Below are positions 6,792 through 13,124 of a stretch of 21,175 nt of DNA, in pieces; within the stretch, counting starts at the first letter, position 1; the number at the start of each line of letters is the position of its first letter. The notes under the pieces were generated by a model. That model was given only the letters and a program-made list of their open reading frames with translations, was not told where the DNA came from and ran no database searches. The stretch is from a bacterium. Its GTDB lineage: Bacteria; Cyanobacteriota; Vampirovibrionia; Obscuribacterales; Obscuribacteraceae. The translations under genes were made by a program, and so were the position numbers. The stretch lies in assembly GCA_030431355.1 (NCBI GenBank), contig JAUIJG010000029.1, positions 1-21,175 of the forward strand. The letters are read 5' to 3'.

Positions 6792-8678
6792 TTATTCTAC
6801 GGTCACGGATTTGGCGAGATTTCTCGGCTGATCAACGTCTTTGCCTAAAAAGTCGGCAACATAGTATGACATCAGCTGCAGAGGTACACAGGCCGGAATC
6901 GGAGAAAAGAACTCACTGACCGGGGGAATGCTGTAGATATGCTCGAAGGTTTTTGGCGCCTTCTCATCTCCATCAACAGCCACTGCCACCATTCTCGCCT
7001 GACGTGCCCTGGACTCCTGGGCGTTGGAAAGAGTCTTCTCATAGACCTTGCCGGGAATAAGCACTGTAAATACAGGCACCGTAGAATCGAGCACAGCGAT
7101 TGGACCGTGTTTCAACTCGCCGGCGGCATAACCGGAAGCATGAATGTAACTCAGCTCTTTCAACTTCAAGGCGCCTTCAAGGGCGGTGGGGAAATTGAAA
7201 CCTCTGCCGATGAATACCACATCGTTAGCGTCCGCGAGCTTCAACGACTCCTGGCGATACTCTTCGGTACGACCGAGAATTTGCTCGACTATGGCAGGAA
7301 CTTGCAATAAACCTGTCTTAAGCTCTTTCAGTTTCTCCTTCGAAACAGAGCCGCGGTTTTCTGCCAGGTATATTCCCAGAAGATAGAAACAAGCCAACTG
7401 AGCAACATAAGTCTTGGTGGCAGCCACCGATACTTCAATACCGCATTCAGTGACAATCAAATTCTCTGTGATTTGAGCCAGGTGAGAATCCGGTCGGTTT
7501 GTAATACCAAGCGTGTAAGAACCTTTCTTCTTAGCTTCTTTGATAGCGGCAAGGGTATCAGCAGTCTCTCCAGACTGAGATACGGCTATGGTCAATGTTC
7601 TTTCATTGACCAGGAGCTTTCTTCCGCGAATTTCAGAAGCGATCTCCACATCCACAGGCAATGAGCAAAGCTCTTCGATAATGCATTTGCCGACAAGAGC
7701 CGCATGATATGCGGTGCCACAGGCGACAATGTGAATTCGCTCAATACCTTTGATCTCATTTTCGGTAAGCCTTACACCATAGAGACCCATGCTATCAGCA
7801 TCACCCGCATTCGGTTTGAAGTGCTCGACGTTGAAATTGATTGGAGCATCAATTGAGGTCATGTATTTGCTAAGAGTTTGCCTCAATACCAGAGGCTGCT
7901 CGTGGATCTCCTTCAGCAAGAAGTGTTTGAAACCTGACTTATCAATCTTGTATGGATCGGAATCCATCGATACCGGCTTTCTCTCGACCTCGAGACCGGT
8001 GAAATCGAACAATCTTACTTTCTCAGCGGTAATTTCGGCGATTTCACTCTGTTCAAGACGGATGATCTTATTGGTGTACTGACGCACCGCGGTACTGTCA
8101 GAGGCCAGGAAACTCTCATTTTCACCCAGTCCGACAGTAAGTGAATAGTGATGGTTGACGGCATATATTCTGTCGGGATGCTCCTGGCTCACGATGCCCA
8201 GAGCATAAGCCCCCTTCACCTGTTTAACCACCTGCAGTATCGCATCCAGCAAAGGAACATCTTTATCCACTTCCCGGGAAAGGAGATGGGCGATTACTTC
8301 TGTGTCGGTTTCCGAGATGAACTCATATCCTTTGTCGATCAACTCCTGACGCAGATCGGCGTAGTTTTCGATGATGCCATTATGGACGATGGCAAGGGTG
8401 CCGTTCCTGCTTATGTGAGGATGAGCATTCAGATCGGTGGGAGTTCCATGGGTAGCCCACCGGGTGTGACCGATTCCGACCGTTGCGGTCGGTCTCTGGC
8501 TCTGCAACAAAGACTCCAAATTAGAGAGTTTGCCGGCTGCCTTGATCACATTCAATCGGCCGCTTTCTATCACAGCGACTCCGGCGGAGTCATACCCCCT
8601 GTATTCGAGGACTCTCAACTTGGATAAGAGTACCGGGGCGGCCTGATTGCTTCCTAAATAACCTACGATTCCACACAT
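6792..8678 (-). CDS. glmS: Glutamine--fructose-6-phosphate aminotransferase (isomerizing)
   Basis: GlmS makes glucosamine-6-phosphate from fructose-6-phosphate and glutamine, the first committed step to UDP-GlcNAc for peptidoglycan and lipid A. The 628-residue protein begins MCGIVGYLG, so C2 becomes the N-terminal nucleophile of the class II glutaminase domain after Met removal, which fixes the start. The glutaminase domain (about 1-225) has GHTRWATHG and the HNGIIENY segment. Two SIS domains follow, with CGTAYHAAL and SQSGETADT in the first and GRGFNFPTALEGALKLKE in the second. The C-terminal LAKSVTVE carries the conserved lysine (K623). It is 15 bases downstream of frr, and its AGGAGG overlaps the frr stop codon (TAGGAGG, 8690-8696, minus strand), so translation is probably coupled. 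No glmS ribozyme can fit in this short gap. Confidence 0.98.
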   Translation of the reverse strand: MCGIVGYLGSNQAAPVLLSKLRVLEYRGYDSAGVAVIESGRLNVIKAAGKLSNLESLLQSQRPTATVGIGHTRWATHGTPTDLNAHPHISRNGTLAIVHNGIIENYADLRQELIDKGYEFISETDTEVIAHLLSREVDKDVPLLDAILQVVKQVKGAYALGIVSQEHPDRIYAVNHHYSLTVGLGENESFLASDSTAVRQYTNKIIRLEQSEIAEITAEKVRLFDFTGLEVERKPVSMDSDPYKIDKSGFKHFLLKEIHEQPLVLRQTLSKYMTSIDAPINFNVEHFKPNAGDADSMGLYGVRLTENEIKGIERIHIVACGTAYHAALVGKCIIEELCSLPVDVEIASEIRGRKLLVNERTLTIAVSQSGETADTLAAIKEAKKKGSYTLGITNRPDSHLAQITENLIVTECGIEVSVAATKTYVAQLACFYLLGIYLAENRGSVSKEKLKELKTGLLQVPAIVEQILGRTEEYRQESLKLADANDVVFIGRGFNFPTALEGALKLKELSYIHASGYAAGELKHGPIAVLDSTVPVFTVLIPGKVYEKTLSNAQESRARQARMVAVAVDGDEKAPKTFEHIYSIPPVSEFFSPIPACVPLQLMSYYVADFLGKDVDQPRNLAKSVTVE

Positions 8679-8693
8679 ATATGCCGTGGCCTC

Positions 8694-9266
8694 CTAAAAT
8701 TCCATAATCTCTTTTTCTTTGTCGCTCACGGATGTATCAATCTCTTTCGTGTACTTGTCCGTCAGCTTCTGGAGGTCGTCTCCTTTACGCTTGAGCTCGT
8801 CTTCTGAAATTCCTTCATCCTTGAACTTTTTGAGCTCTTGATCACAGTCTCTTCTGATGTTGCGAACTGAAACTTTGGCGTCTTCACCGATCTTCTTCAC
8901 TTGCTTAGAAAGCTCTTTACGCCTGTCTTCGGTCAGGGCAGGAATATTGATCCGGACGACGGTTCCATCACTGGTTGGCGTAAGACCAAGCTGAGCTTTG
9001 TGAATGCCCTGCTCGATGTCTTTGAGAGCCCCTTTGTCGTAAGGCTGCACCACCAGGGAGCGACCATCCTGGGAACTGATGTTGGCCAAGCTCTTCAACG
9101 GTGTAGGAGTTCCGTAGTAATCCACCTCGACTCGATCAAGAATGGCCGGATTGGCTCTTCCCGTCCGTACTGTCTGGAATTCCTTGTGAAGGTTTTCCAC
9201 CGCTTTCTTCATGCGCTCTTCACCGGAAGAGAGAACTTCTCCCGTGCTGCTCATGGTACTACTCAT
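8694..9266 (-). CDS. frr: Ribosome recycling factor
   Basis: RRF works with EF-G in the cytoplasm to split post-termination ribosomes. The 190-residue length is close to the usual 185. Family segments are visible: EFQTVRTGRANP near residue 30, VDYYGTPTPLKSLA near 49, LVVQPYD near 70, VVRINIPALTEDRRKEL near 103, and VRNIRRD in the C-terminal helix. Its ATG overlaps the pyrH stop by one base (TAATG), and GGAGG lies six bases before that ATG, which favours this start over a second ATG at codon 5. It sits between pyrH and glmS, in the common pyrH-frr order. Confidence 0.98.
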   Translation of the reverse strand: MSSTMSSTGEVLSSGEERMKKAVENLHKEFQTVRTGRANPAILDRVEVDYYGTPTPLKSLANISSQDGRSLVVQPYDKGALKDIEQGIHKAQLGLTPTSDGTVVRINIPALTEDRRKELSKQVKKIGEDAKVSVRNIRRDCDQELKKFKDEGISEDELKRKGDDLQKLTDKYTKEIDTSVSDKEKEIMEF

Positions 9267-10000
9267 TACTTTCCTCCCAATCGAGAACCTACGAGGGTTC
9301 CGATTTTCTCTCCAAGGACTATACGTCTTATGCTTCCTTTTCTAGCGAAATCAAATATCACCAGGGGAATGGAATTCTCCTGGCATAAAGACACCGCCGC
9401 ACGATCCATGACTTTCAGATCCTGCTTAATCAAATCATCGAAACTAATCCTGCCTATCTTTTTGGCATCCTTATTCTTCTTAGGATCATCGCTGTAGACA
9501 CCATCTACGTTATTTTTAGCCATCAAGATCACTTCCGCTTTTATCTCGGCGGCTCTCAAAGCGGCAGCAGTATCCGTTGTAACGTGGGGATTTCCGGTTC
9601 CGCCCCCAAAAATCACTACTCGACCTTTCTCCAGGTGCCGGATAGCTCTGAGTCGGATGAAAGGCTCTGCCACTTCCGGCATGGCTATCGCTGTCTGGAC
9701 TCGAGTCTGAATGCCCCGTGAAGTCAATACTCCCTGCAGTATCAAACTATTCATTATCGTGGCCAACATGCCCACATAGTCGGCTGCAGCCTTGTCCATT
9801 CCCATGGAAGGTCCAGCCACTCCTCGAAAAATGTTTCCGCCCCCGACAACGATGGCGATTTGAATGCCGAGACTGATTGCGTCCTCTATCTCTTCGGCTA
9901 TCCCTTGAATCACTTCATTGTCGATTCCAAACCCTCTGGTACCCTGCAGGGCTTCTCCACTGAGCTTGATTAGAATACGCTTGTATTGAGGTTCAGACAT
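9266..10000 (-). CDS. pyrH: Uridylate (UMP) kinase
   Basis: PyrH phosphorylates UMP to UDP with ATP in pyrimidine nucleotide synthesis. It is a bacterial-type, amino-acid-kinase-fold enzyme, normally a GTP-regulated hexamer. The 244-residue protein shows KRILIKLSGEAL (7-18), IAIVVGGGNIFRG (about 48-60), a DYVGMLATIMN helix, GRVVIFGGGTGNPHVTTDTAAALRA and a KNNVDGVYSDDP segment. The length is normal. The only purine run before the ATG is a weak AAGAGAA, and the preceding small ORF ends eight bases inside pyrH, so translation may depend on ribosomes finishing that ORF. Confidence 0.98.
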   Translation of the reverse strand: MSEPQYKRILIKLSGEALQGTRGFGIDNEVIQGIAEEIEDAISLGIQIAIVVGGGNIFRGVAGPSMGMDKAAADYVGMLATIMNSLILQGVLTSRGIQTRVQTAIAMPEVAEPFIRLRAIRHLEKGRVVIFGGGTGNPHVTTDTAAALRAAEIKAEVILMAKNNVDGVYSDDPKKNKDAKKIGRISFDDLIKQDLKVMDRAAVSLCQENSIPLVIFDFARKGSIRRIVLGEKIGTLVGSRLGGK

Positions 10001-10229
10001 TTCTCTTGAAAACCGCCGACTCCAGGGACACCAAATCTTTTACTAATTGCTCTAATTGACTTGCGGGCTTTCGCCCAAATTTCAGATGATCATACATCCT
10101 CATGATTACAGCTTCCAGAGACCTCTTCTCATGCAAGAAAATTGTTACCTTACAACCACAGAAGACGCCAGCCCTGGTGGCATCCAGATTAATTATCGCA
10201 TTGTCAAGAAACAGCCAGGTTGGCTCCAT
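9993..10229 (-). CDS. Small protein of unknown function between tsf and pyrH
   Basis: I do not recognise this protein. From ATG 10229 it has 78 residues. The frame continues upstream to a TTG at 10241, inside the terminator T-run. The N-terminal half looks beta-rich (NAIINLDATRAGVFCGCKV) with a CxC pair (C24, C26). The C-terminal half looks helical (EAVIMRMYDHLKFG, QLEQLVKDLVSLESAVF). Evidence for coding is the open frame filling the tsf-pyrH gap and its TGA overlapping the pyrH start by eight bases. Evidence against is the lack of a clear ribosome binding site at the ATG and a start immediately after a terminator T-run. A shorter form from ATG 10103 (36 residues), preceded by GGAAG, would fit the candidate promoter at 10192-10200. 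Other genomes of the lineage would decide the start. Confidence 0.5.
   Translation of the reverse strand: MEPTWLFLDNAIINLDATRAGVFCGCKVTIFLHEKRSLEAVIMRMYDHLKFGRKPASQLEQLVKDLVSLESAVFKRNV
10192..10200 (-). promoter_or_regulatory. Candidate extended -10 promoter for pyrH-frr-glmS
   Basis: On the minus strand TGCGATAAT is an extended -10 sequence, and transcription would start near 10185, about 185 bases before pyrH. The -35 position has no good match, although a TTGACA lies too close (10202-10207) to act as its -35. If used, it starts transcription inside the small ORF and gives pyrH-frr-glmS its own promoter after the tsf terminator. Confidence 0.35.
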
Positions 10230-10232
10230 GTT

Positions 10233-10273
10233 AAAAAACAAAAACGGTCGATATTTCGAATAAATAACGACCG
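10233..10273 (-). terminator. Strong intrinsic terminator after tsf
   Basis: On the minus strand CGGTCG (10268-10273) pairs with CGACCG (10245-10250). After one T-T mismatch a further five-base-pair stem (TATTT/AAATA) closes a five-base loop. The hairpin is followed directly by TTTTTGTTTTTT (10233-10244). It lies 37 bases after the tsf stop and right before the small ORF. Confidence 0.85.
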
Positions 10274-10310
10274 CATTTGAATTGAATATATCGGATTGAG
10301 AATCCCGAAT

Positions 10311-11192
10311 TTACTGGCCTTCACCCAGGATGAAGAGGCTGTAACGGCTGGGCTTGAATTTAACGCCCTGCTCCTTGGAAGCATTTTCCAGAAGCTTAGC
10401 TACAGTCACGCTGGGATCTTTCACGAAAGGCTGCTCGGAAAGACATCTTTCAGCCAGGATCTTATCAACCCGACCACTGATGATTTTCTCTTTGATATCG
10501 TCAGGCTTTTTATCGAGGTCAGCCTTGCCGGATTCAATCCGACGCTCTTCTTCGATGATCTCCTTGGGCACATCTTCTCTATTGAGATACTCAGGCTTGG
10601 TGGAGACGATATGCATAGCCAGTTCTCTGGCAAGCTCACCGGCTTTATCAACATCACAAGCTTTGTCGGCTTTGAGCTCAACAAGTGCGCCCATTTTTCC
10701 GCCCAGCTTGTGGATATAGAGGCCGATGACACCTTCGCCTTCGGTCTCGAAATAATCAGCTCTTGCCAATTGAATGTTCTCACCGGTTTTGGCAATAGCG
10801 GCGGTGACAAACTCTTGAACAGTCTTGTCTTCGCATTTGGCGGAGAGAAGCTCTTCTGCGGATTTGCACTTGTTCTCGAGGGCAACATCCACAAGCTTGC
10901 CGCAGATTTCGCCGAATTGTTCGTTACGAGCGACGAAATCAGTTTCGCAATTAACTTCTACGATTACCGCTTGCTTGCCGCAATCGGAAACTTTTCCGAC
11001 AACAAGACCCTCGGAAGTAGCCCGGGAAGCCTTCTTGCTTGCGGTGGCAGCGCCTTTGTTTCTGAGCCACTCGATAGCTTTATCGAAGTCACCACTGGAT
11101 TCAACAAGAGCTTTCTTGCATTCCATCATGGCCGCTCCGGATCTTTCTCTCAGCTCTTTTACCATCGAAGCGGAAATCTGTACCATCTCCAT
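10311..11192 (-). CDS. tsf: Elongation factor Ts
   Basis: EF-Ts exchanges GDP for GTP on EF-Tu during translation in the cytoplasm. The 293-residue protein opens with a UBA-like N-terminal domain, ISASMVKELRERSGAAMMECKKAL (about 6-29), whose RERSGA and MMECKKAL parts are family signatures. The core follows with VEVNCETDFVARNEQF (about 78-93), the conserved EF-Tu contact region containing TDFV. Length is close to the E. coli protein (283). GGGAG lies four bases before the first ATG and ten before a second ATG at codon 3, so either may be used. It follows rpsB after a 149-base spacer with hairpins and is closed by an intrinsic terminator. Confidence 0.98.
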   Translation of the reverse strand: MEMVQISASMVKELRERSGAAMMECKKALVESSGDFDKAIEWLRNKGAATASKKASRATSEGLVVGKVSDCGKQAVIVEVNCETDFVARNEQFGEICGKLVDVALENKCKSAEELLSAKCEDKTVQEFVTAAIAKTGENIQLARADYFETEGEGVIGLYIHKLGGKMGALVELKADKACDVDKAGELARELAMHIVSTKPEYLNREDVPKEIIEEERRIESGKADLDKKPDDIKEKIISGRVDKILAERCLSEQPFVKDPSVTVAKLLENASKEQGVKFKPSRYSLFILGEGQ

Positions 11193-11232
11193 TTTTCTCC
11201 CGTCCTGTCAGTTGAATTACTTCTCTTAGAGG

Positions 11233-11334
11233 ATTGGAAACTTCCTAAATCTGAACCAAATTTCTGGAAAGACCAAGAAAAATTTCCAATCTGTCGACTC
11301 TCTTATATGAAAGACTAAGCGCCTGCGCGAGGCG
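11233..11334 (-). repeat. Hairpins in the rpsB-tsf intercistronic spacer
   Basis: Just after the rpsB stop, CGCCT-gcgcg-AGGCG (11320-11334) forms a GC-rich hairpin that can be extended by flanking AAGCGC/GCGCTT. Only a short, broken T-rich run follows, so it is at best a weak terminator or attenuator. Further on, ATTGGAAA (11233-11240) and TTTCCAAT (11283-11290) form an 8-9-base inverted repeat just before tsf. These could tune the S2 to EF-Ts ratio. Confidence 0.45.
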
Positions 11335-11341
11335 AAGCGCT

Positions 11342-12193
11342 TTAGTTGCCTTCTGTTTCGGCTGCGTTATCCGCACCGTCCTTAGCTTCGGCTGATTCTG
11401 AAGAAGCAGCTCCCACCAGGCTAGGCTCCGGCTCGTTCTGAGCAGCAGCGCCCGGGTCTGCGGTCTGGGCGGCATCATCGGCTTTCGCCTTAACCTGCTC
11501 AGGTTGACCGGTTCCCTGACGTCCTTCAATCACTGAGTCAGCAAGCTTGCTGGTGATCAGACGAATAGAACGGATCGAATCATCGTTTCCTGGTATGACG
11601 AAGGAAATGTTATCGGGATCACAGTTTGTGTCTACGATAGCCACAGTGTGGATTCCGGACTTGTTAGCTTCGTTTACCGCAATCAGCTCACGCTTCTGGT
11701 CGATGATGAATAGAACATCCGGACGGCCTCTCATGGTTTTGATTCCGCCGAGGGACTTATCAAGTTTGCTGAACTCGCGGTTCAACATAGCTTGTTCCTT
11801 CTTACCTCGACGATAGAGGTCACCGTTGTCTCTCATCTCCTCGAGCTCTTTGAGCCGGTTGATTCTAAGACGAATGGTTTCGAAGTTGGTGAGCATGCCA
11901 CCGAGCCATCTGCGATTCACAAAGTGAGCACCGCAGCGTTTAGCTTCTTCTTCTACTATATCTGCAGCCTGTTTCTTGGTGCCGACGAAGACGATATTTT
12001 TCTTCTCGGAAGCTGCTTTGCGGAGAAAATCACATGCCTTGTCCAAAGCACGACTGGTCTGCTCCAAATCTATTATGTAGATGCCGTTTCTCTCACCGTA
12101 AATGTACTGACGCATTTTCGGGTTCCAACGGCGTGTCTGGTGACCAAAGTGAACACCAGCTTCTAACAGTTGTCTCATCGATGCTACTGGCAA
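11342..12193 (-). CDS. rpsB: 30S ribosomal protein S2
   Basis: S2 binds the 30S subunit late in assembly and helps dock S1 in bacteria that have it. The core is clear: [21 protein letters not shown] at the N terminus, then [50 protein letters not shown] and [12 protein letters not shown] low-complexity tail of about 55 residues rich in A, E, D and Q extends past the usual end. The open frame reaches back to ATG 12223 (293 residues), but the family normally begins a few residues before SM-x-QLLEAG. TTG 12191-12193 gives [10 protein letters not shown] (283 residues) and has AGGAG (12206-12210) upstream, though twelve bases away. I prefer the TTG; ATG 12223 remains possible. It is the first gene of the rpsB-tsf unit. 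Confidence 0.95.
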   Translation of the reverse strand: MPVASMRQLLEAGVHFGHQTRRWNPKMRQYIYGERNGIYIIDLEQTSRALDKACDFLRKAASEKKNIVFVGTKKQAADIVEEEAKRCGAHFVNRRWLGGMLTNFETIRLRINRLKELEEMRDNGDLYRRGKKEQAMLNREFSKLDKSLGGIKTMRGRPDVLFIIDQKRELIAVNEANKSGIHTVAIVDTNCDPDNISFVIPGNDDSIRSIRLITSKLADSVIEGRQGTGQPEQVKAKADDAAQTADPGAAAQNEPEPSLVGAASSESAEAKDGADNAAETEGN

Positions 12194-12440
12194 GGTACTA
12201 GTTATCTCCTCTCTACAGAACATTTTCGTTATTCTCTTTCCATATTCACTGCTTGAAGAGCGCTAACCGTTAGCGCCCACGCAAGTGCACAAAAGTAGCA
12301 CTTGTGACCATATATACGGAAGGCCCTACGGAGCAAATGCTTAAAGATCCATCACAGAAGAGGACAAATCCCGGAAAGTCCGAACAATTAAGGCTTTCGG
12401 GAATCCCTTTCTGATCGAGGGCAATCTGCACATTTTACCA
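12194..12440 (-). promoter_or_regulatory. Candidate rpsB promoter and structured leader
   Basis: On the minus strand TGGTAAAAT (12432-12440) is an extended -10, although no good -35 is seen. A transcript from about 12425 would have a leader of roughly 230 bases. It contains three possible stems. ATTCCCGAAAG (12394-12404) pairs with CTTTCCGGGAT (12368-12378), with a bulge. CACAAGTGC (12298-12306) pairs with GCACTTGCG (12280-12288), including one G-U pair. The near-perfect GCGCTAACGGTTAGCGC lies at 12260-12276. Bacterial rpsB is known to be autoregulated by S2 through its leader in E. coli; the same role here is an inference. With the HNH promoter, this accounts for the 363-base gene-free stretch 12194-12556, in which I see no ORF. 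Confidence 0.5.
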
Positions 12441-12464
12441 CAACCCGCGCCAGTAGCCTATTCC

Positions 12465-12494
12465 TGGACAATTTAGGTCGTAAATCGTTATAAT
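12465..12494 (+). promoter_or_regulatory. Sigma-70-type promoter for the HNH gene (and perhaps priA)
   Basis: TGGACA (12465-12470), an 18-base spacer and a perfect TATAAT (12489-12494) on the plus strand predict a start near 12501, about 55 bases before the TTG start of the HNH gene. It is divergent from the rpsB promoter. Confidence 0.6.
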
Positions 12495-12556
12495 AATACA
12501 ACGTGAATCGTCGCTAATTATCATCTTCAATATCCCTCAATTACTAAGGTACGCAG

Positions 12557-13060
12557 TTGTCTAAAGTTTTGGTTCTGAATGCTTCTTATGAGCCGCTCAA
12601 TATCTGCACTTGGCGGCGAGCAATCGTTCTATTGTTGAAGGGTAAAGCTGAGCAGATAGAACATAATCACAACGGTCGATTGATATACACAGATACACCA
12701 TTACCCACGGTGATCCGTCTGCGCCATTACGTAAAAATTCCCTACAAAGAGATTAGCCTGTCAAGAAGAAACATTTTGCACAGGGATAGCTATACCTGCC
12801 AGTACTGTGGAGTGCGTCGCCATGACCTCACCATAGACCACATCGTGCCACGCTCCAGAGGCGGAGCAGACACATGGGACAATGTCACGGCCGCCTGCCT
12901 GAAATGCAACGTCAAAAAAGGGAACCGCACTCCCAGAGAAGCAGGAATGCGGTTGAAAAATCAACCGAGACGTCCTTTCTCGCACGTGCTCTTCGAAATC
13001 TCCAAACACACGAGCAATGGAGATTCCGTTTGGCAAAAATATGTAATCGGTTTTTCATAG
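12557..13060 (+). CDS. HNH endonuclease family protein
   Basis: This 167-residue cytoplasmic protein is likely a zinc-bound HNH nuclease. It begins MSKVLVLNASYEPLNICTWRR and has RNILHRD at 71-77. The zinc knuckle is CQYC (C81, C84) with CLKC (C114, C117), and the HNH core is LTIDHIVPRSRGG (D94, H95) followed by N109 in DNV and a KKGNRTP turn. The whole protein, including the N-terminal 70 residues and the C-terminal KYVIGF, resembles from memory a small HNH family found across Cyanobacteria whose target and role are unknown. The start is TTG, with AAGGT seven bases upstream. An isolated HNH nuclease with no methylase beside it is unlikely to be a restriction enzyme. priA follows 64 bases downstream, so a link to DNA repair or replication is possible but unproven. 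Confidence 0.9.
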   Translation: MSKVLVLNASYEPLNICTWRRAIVLLLKGKAEQIEHNHNGRLIYTDTPLPTVIRLRHYVKIPYKEISLSRRNILHRDSYTCQYCGVRRHDLTIDHIVPRSRGGADTWDNVTAACLKCNVKKGNRTPREAGMRLKNQPRRPFSHVLFEISKHTSNGDSVWQKYVIGFS

Positions 13061-13124
13061 AACCCGCCCTGATTTTATATAAGATCTGAACATCCCCAAT
13101 CACTATCGAAATGGATGACAGGTC

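Noticed and set aside
8679..8693. Possible glmS ribozyme or riboswitch upstream of glmS.
   Set aside because: Only 15 bases separate frr and glmS, far too short for the known glmS ribozyme.
10296..11318. A 340-codon open frame on the plus strand opposite tsf.
   Set aside because: It lies antisense to the clearly identified tsf, and the protein has no family features. Long antisense frames arise from the codon bias of the real gene.
12361..12420. The GGAAAGTCCG string resembles the conserved GGAAAGTCCGGGC box of RNase P RNA.
   Set aside because: The other conserved RNase P blocks are not found nearby in either direction, and the string is explained by a local hairpin arm in the rpsB leader.
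12557..13060. Restriction-modification or homing endonuclease reading of the HNH gene.
   Set aside because: There is no methylase, intron or intein boundary nearby, and the gene has its own promoter and a housekeeping neighbourhood.
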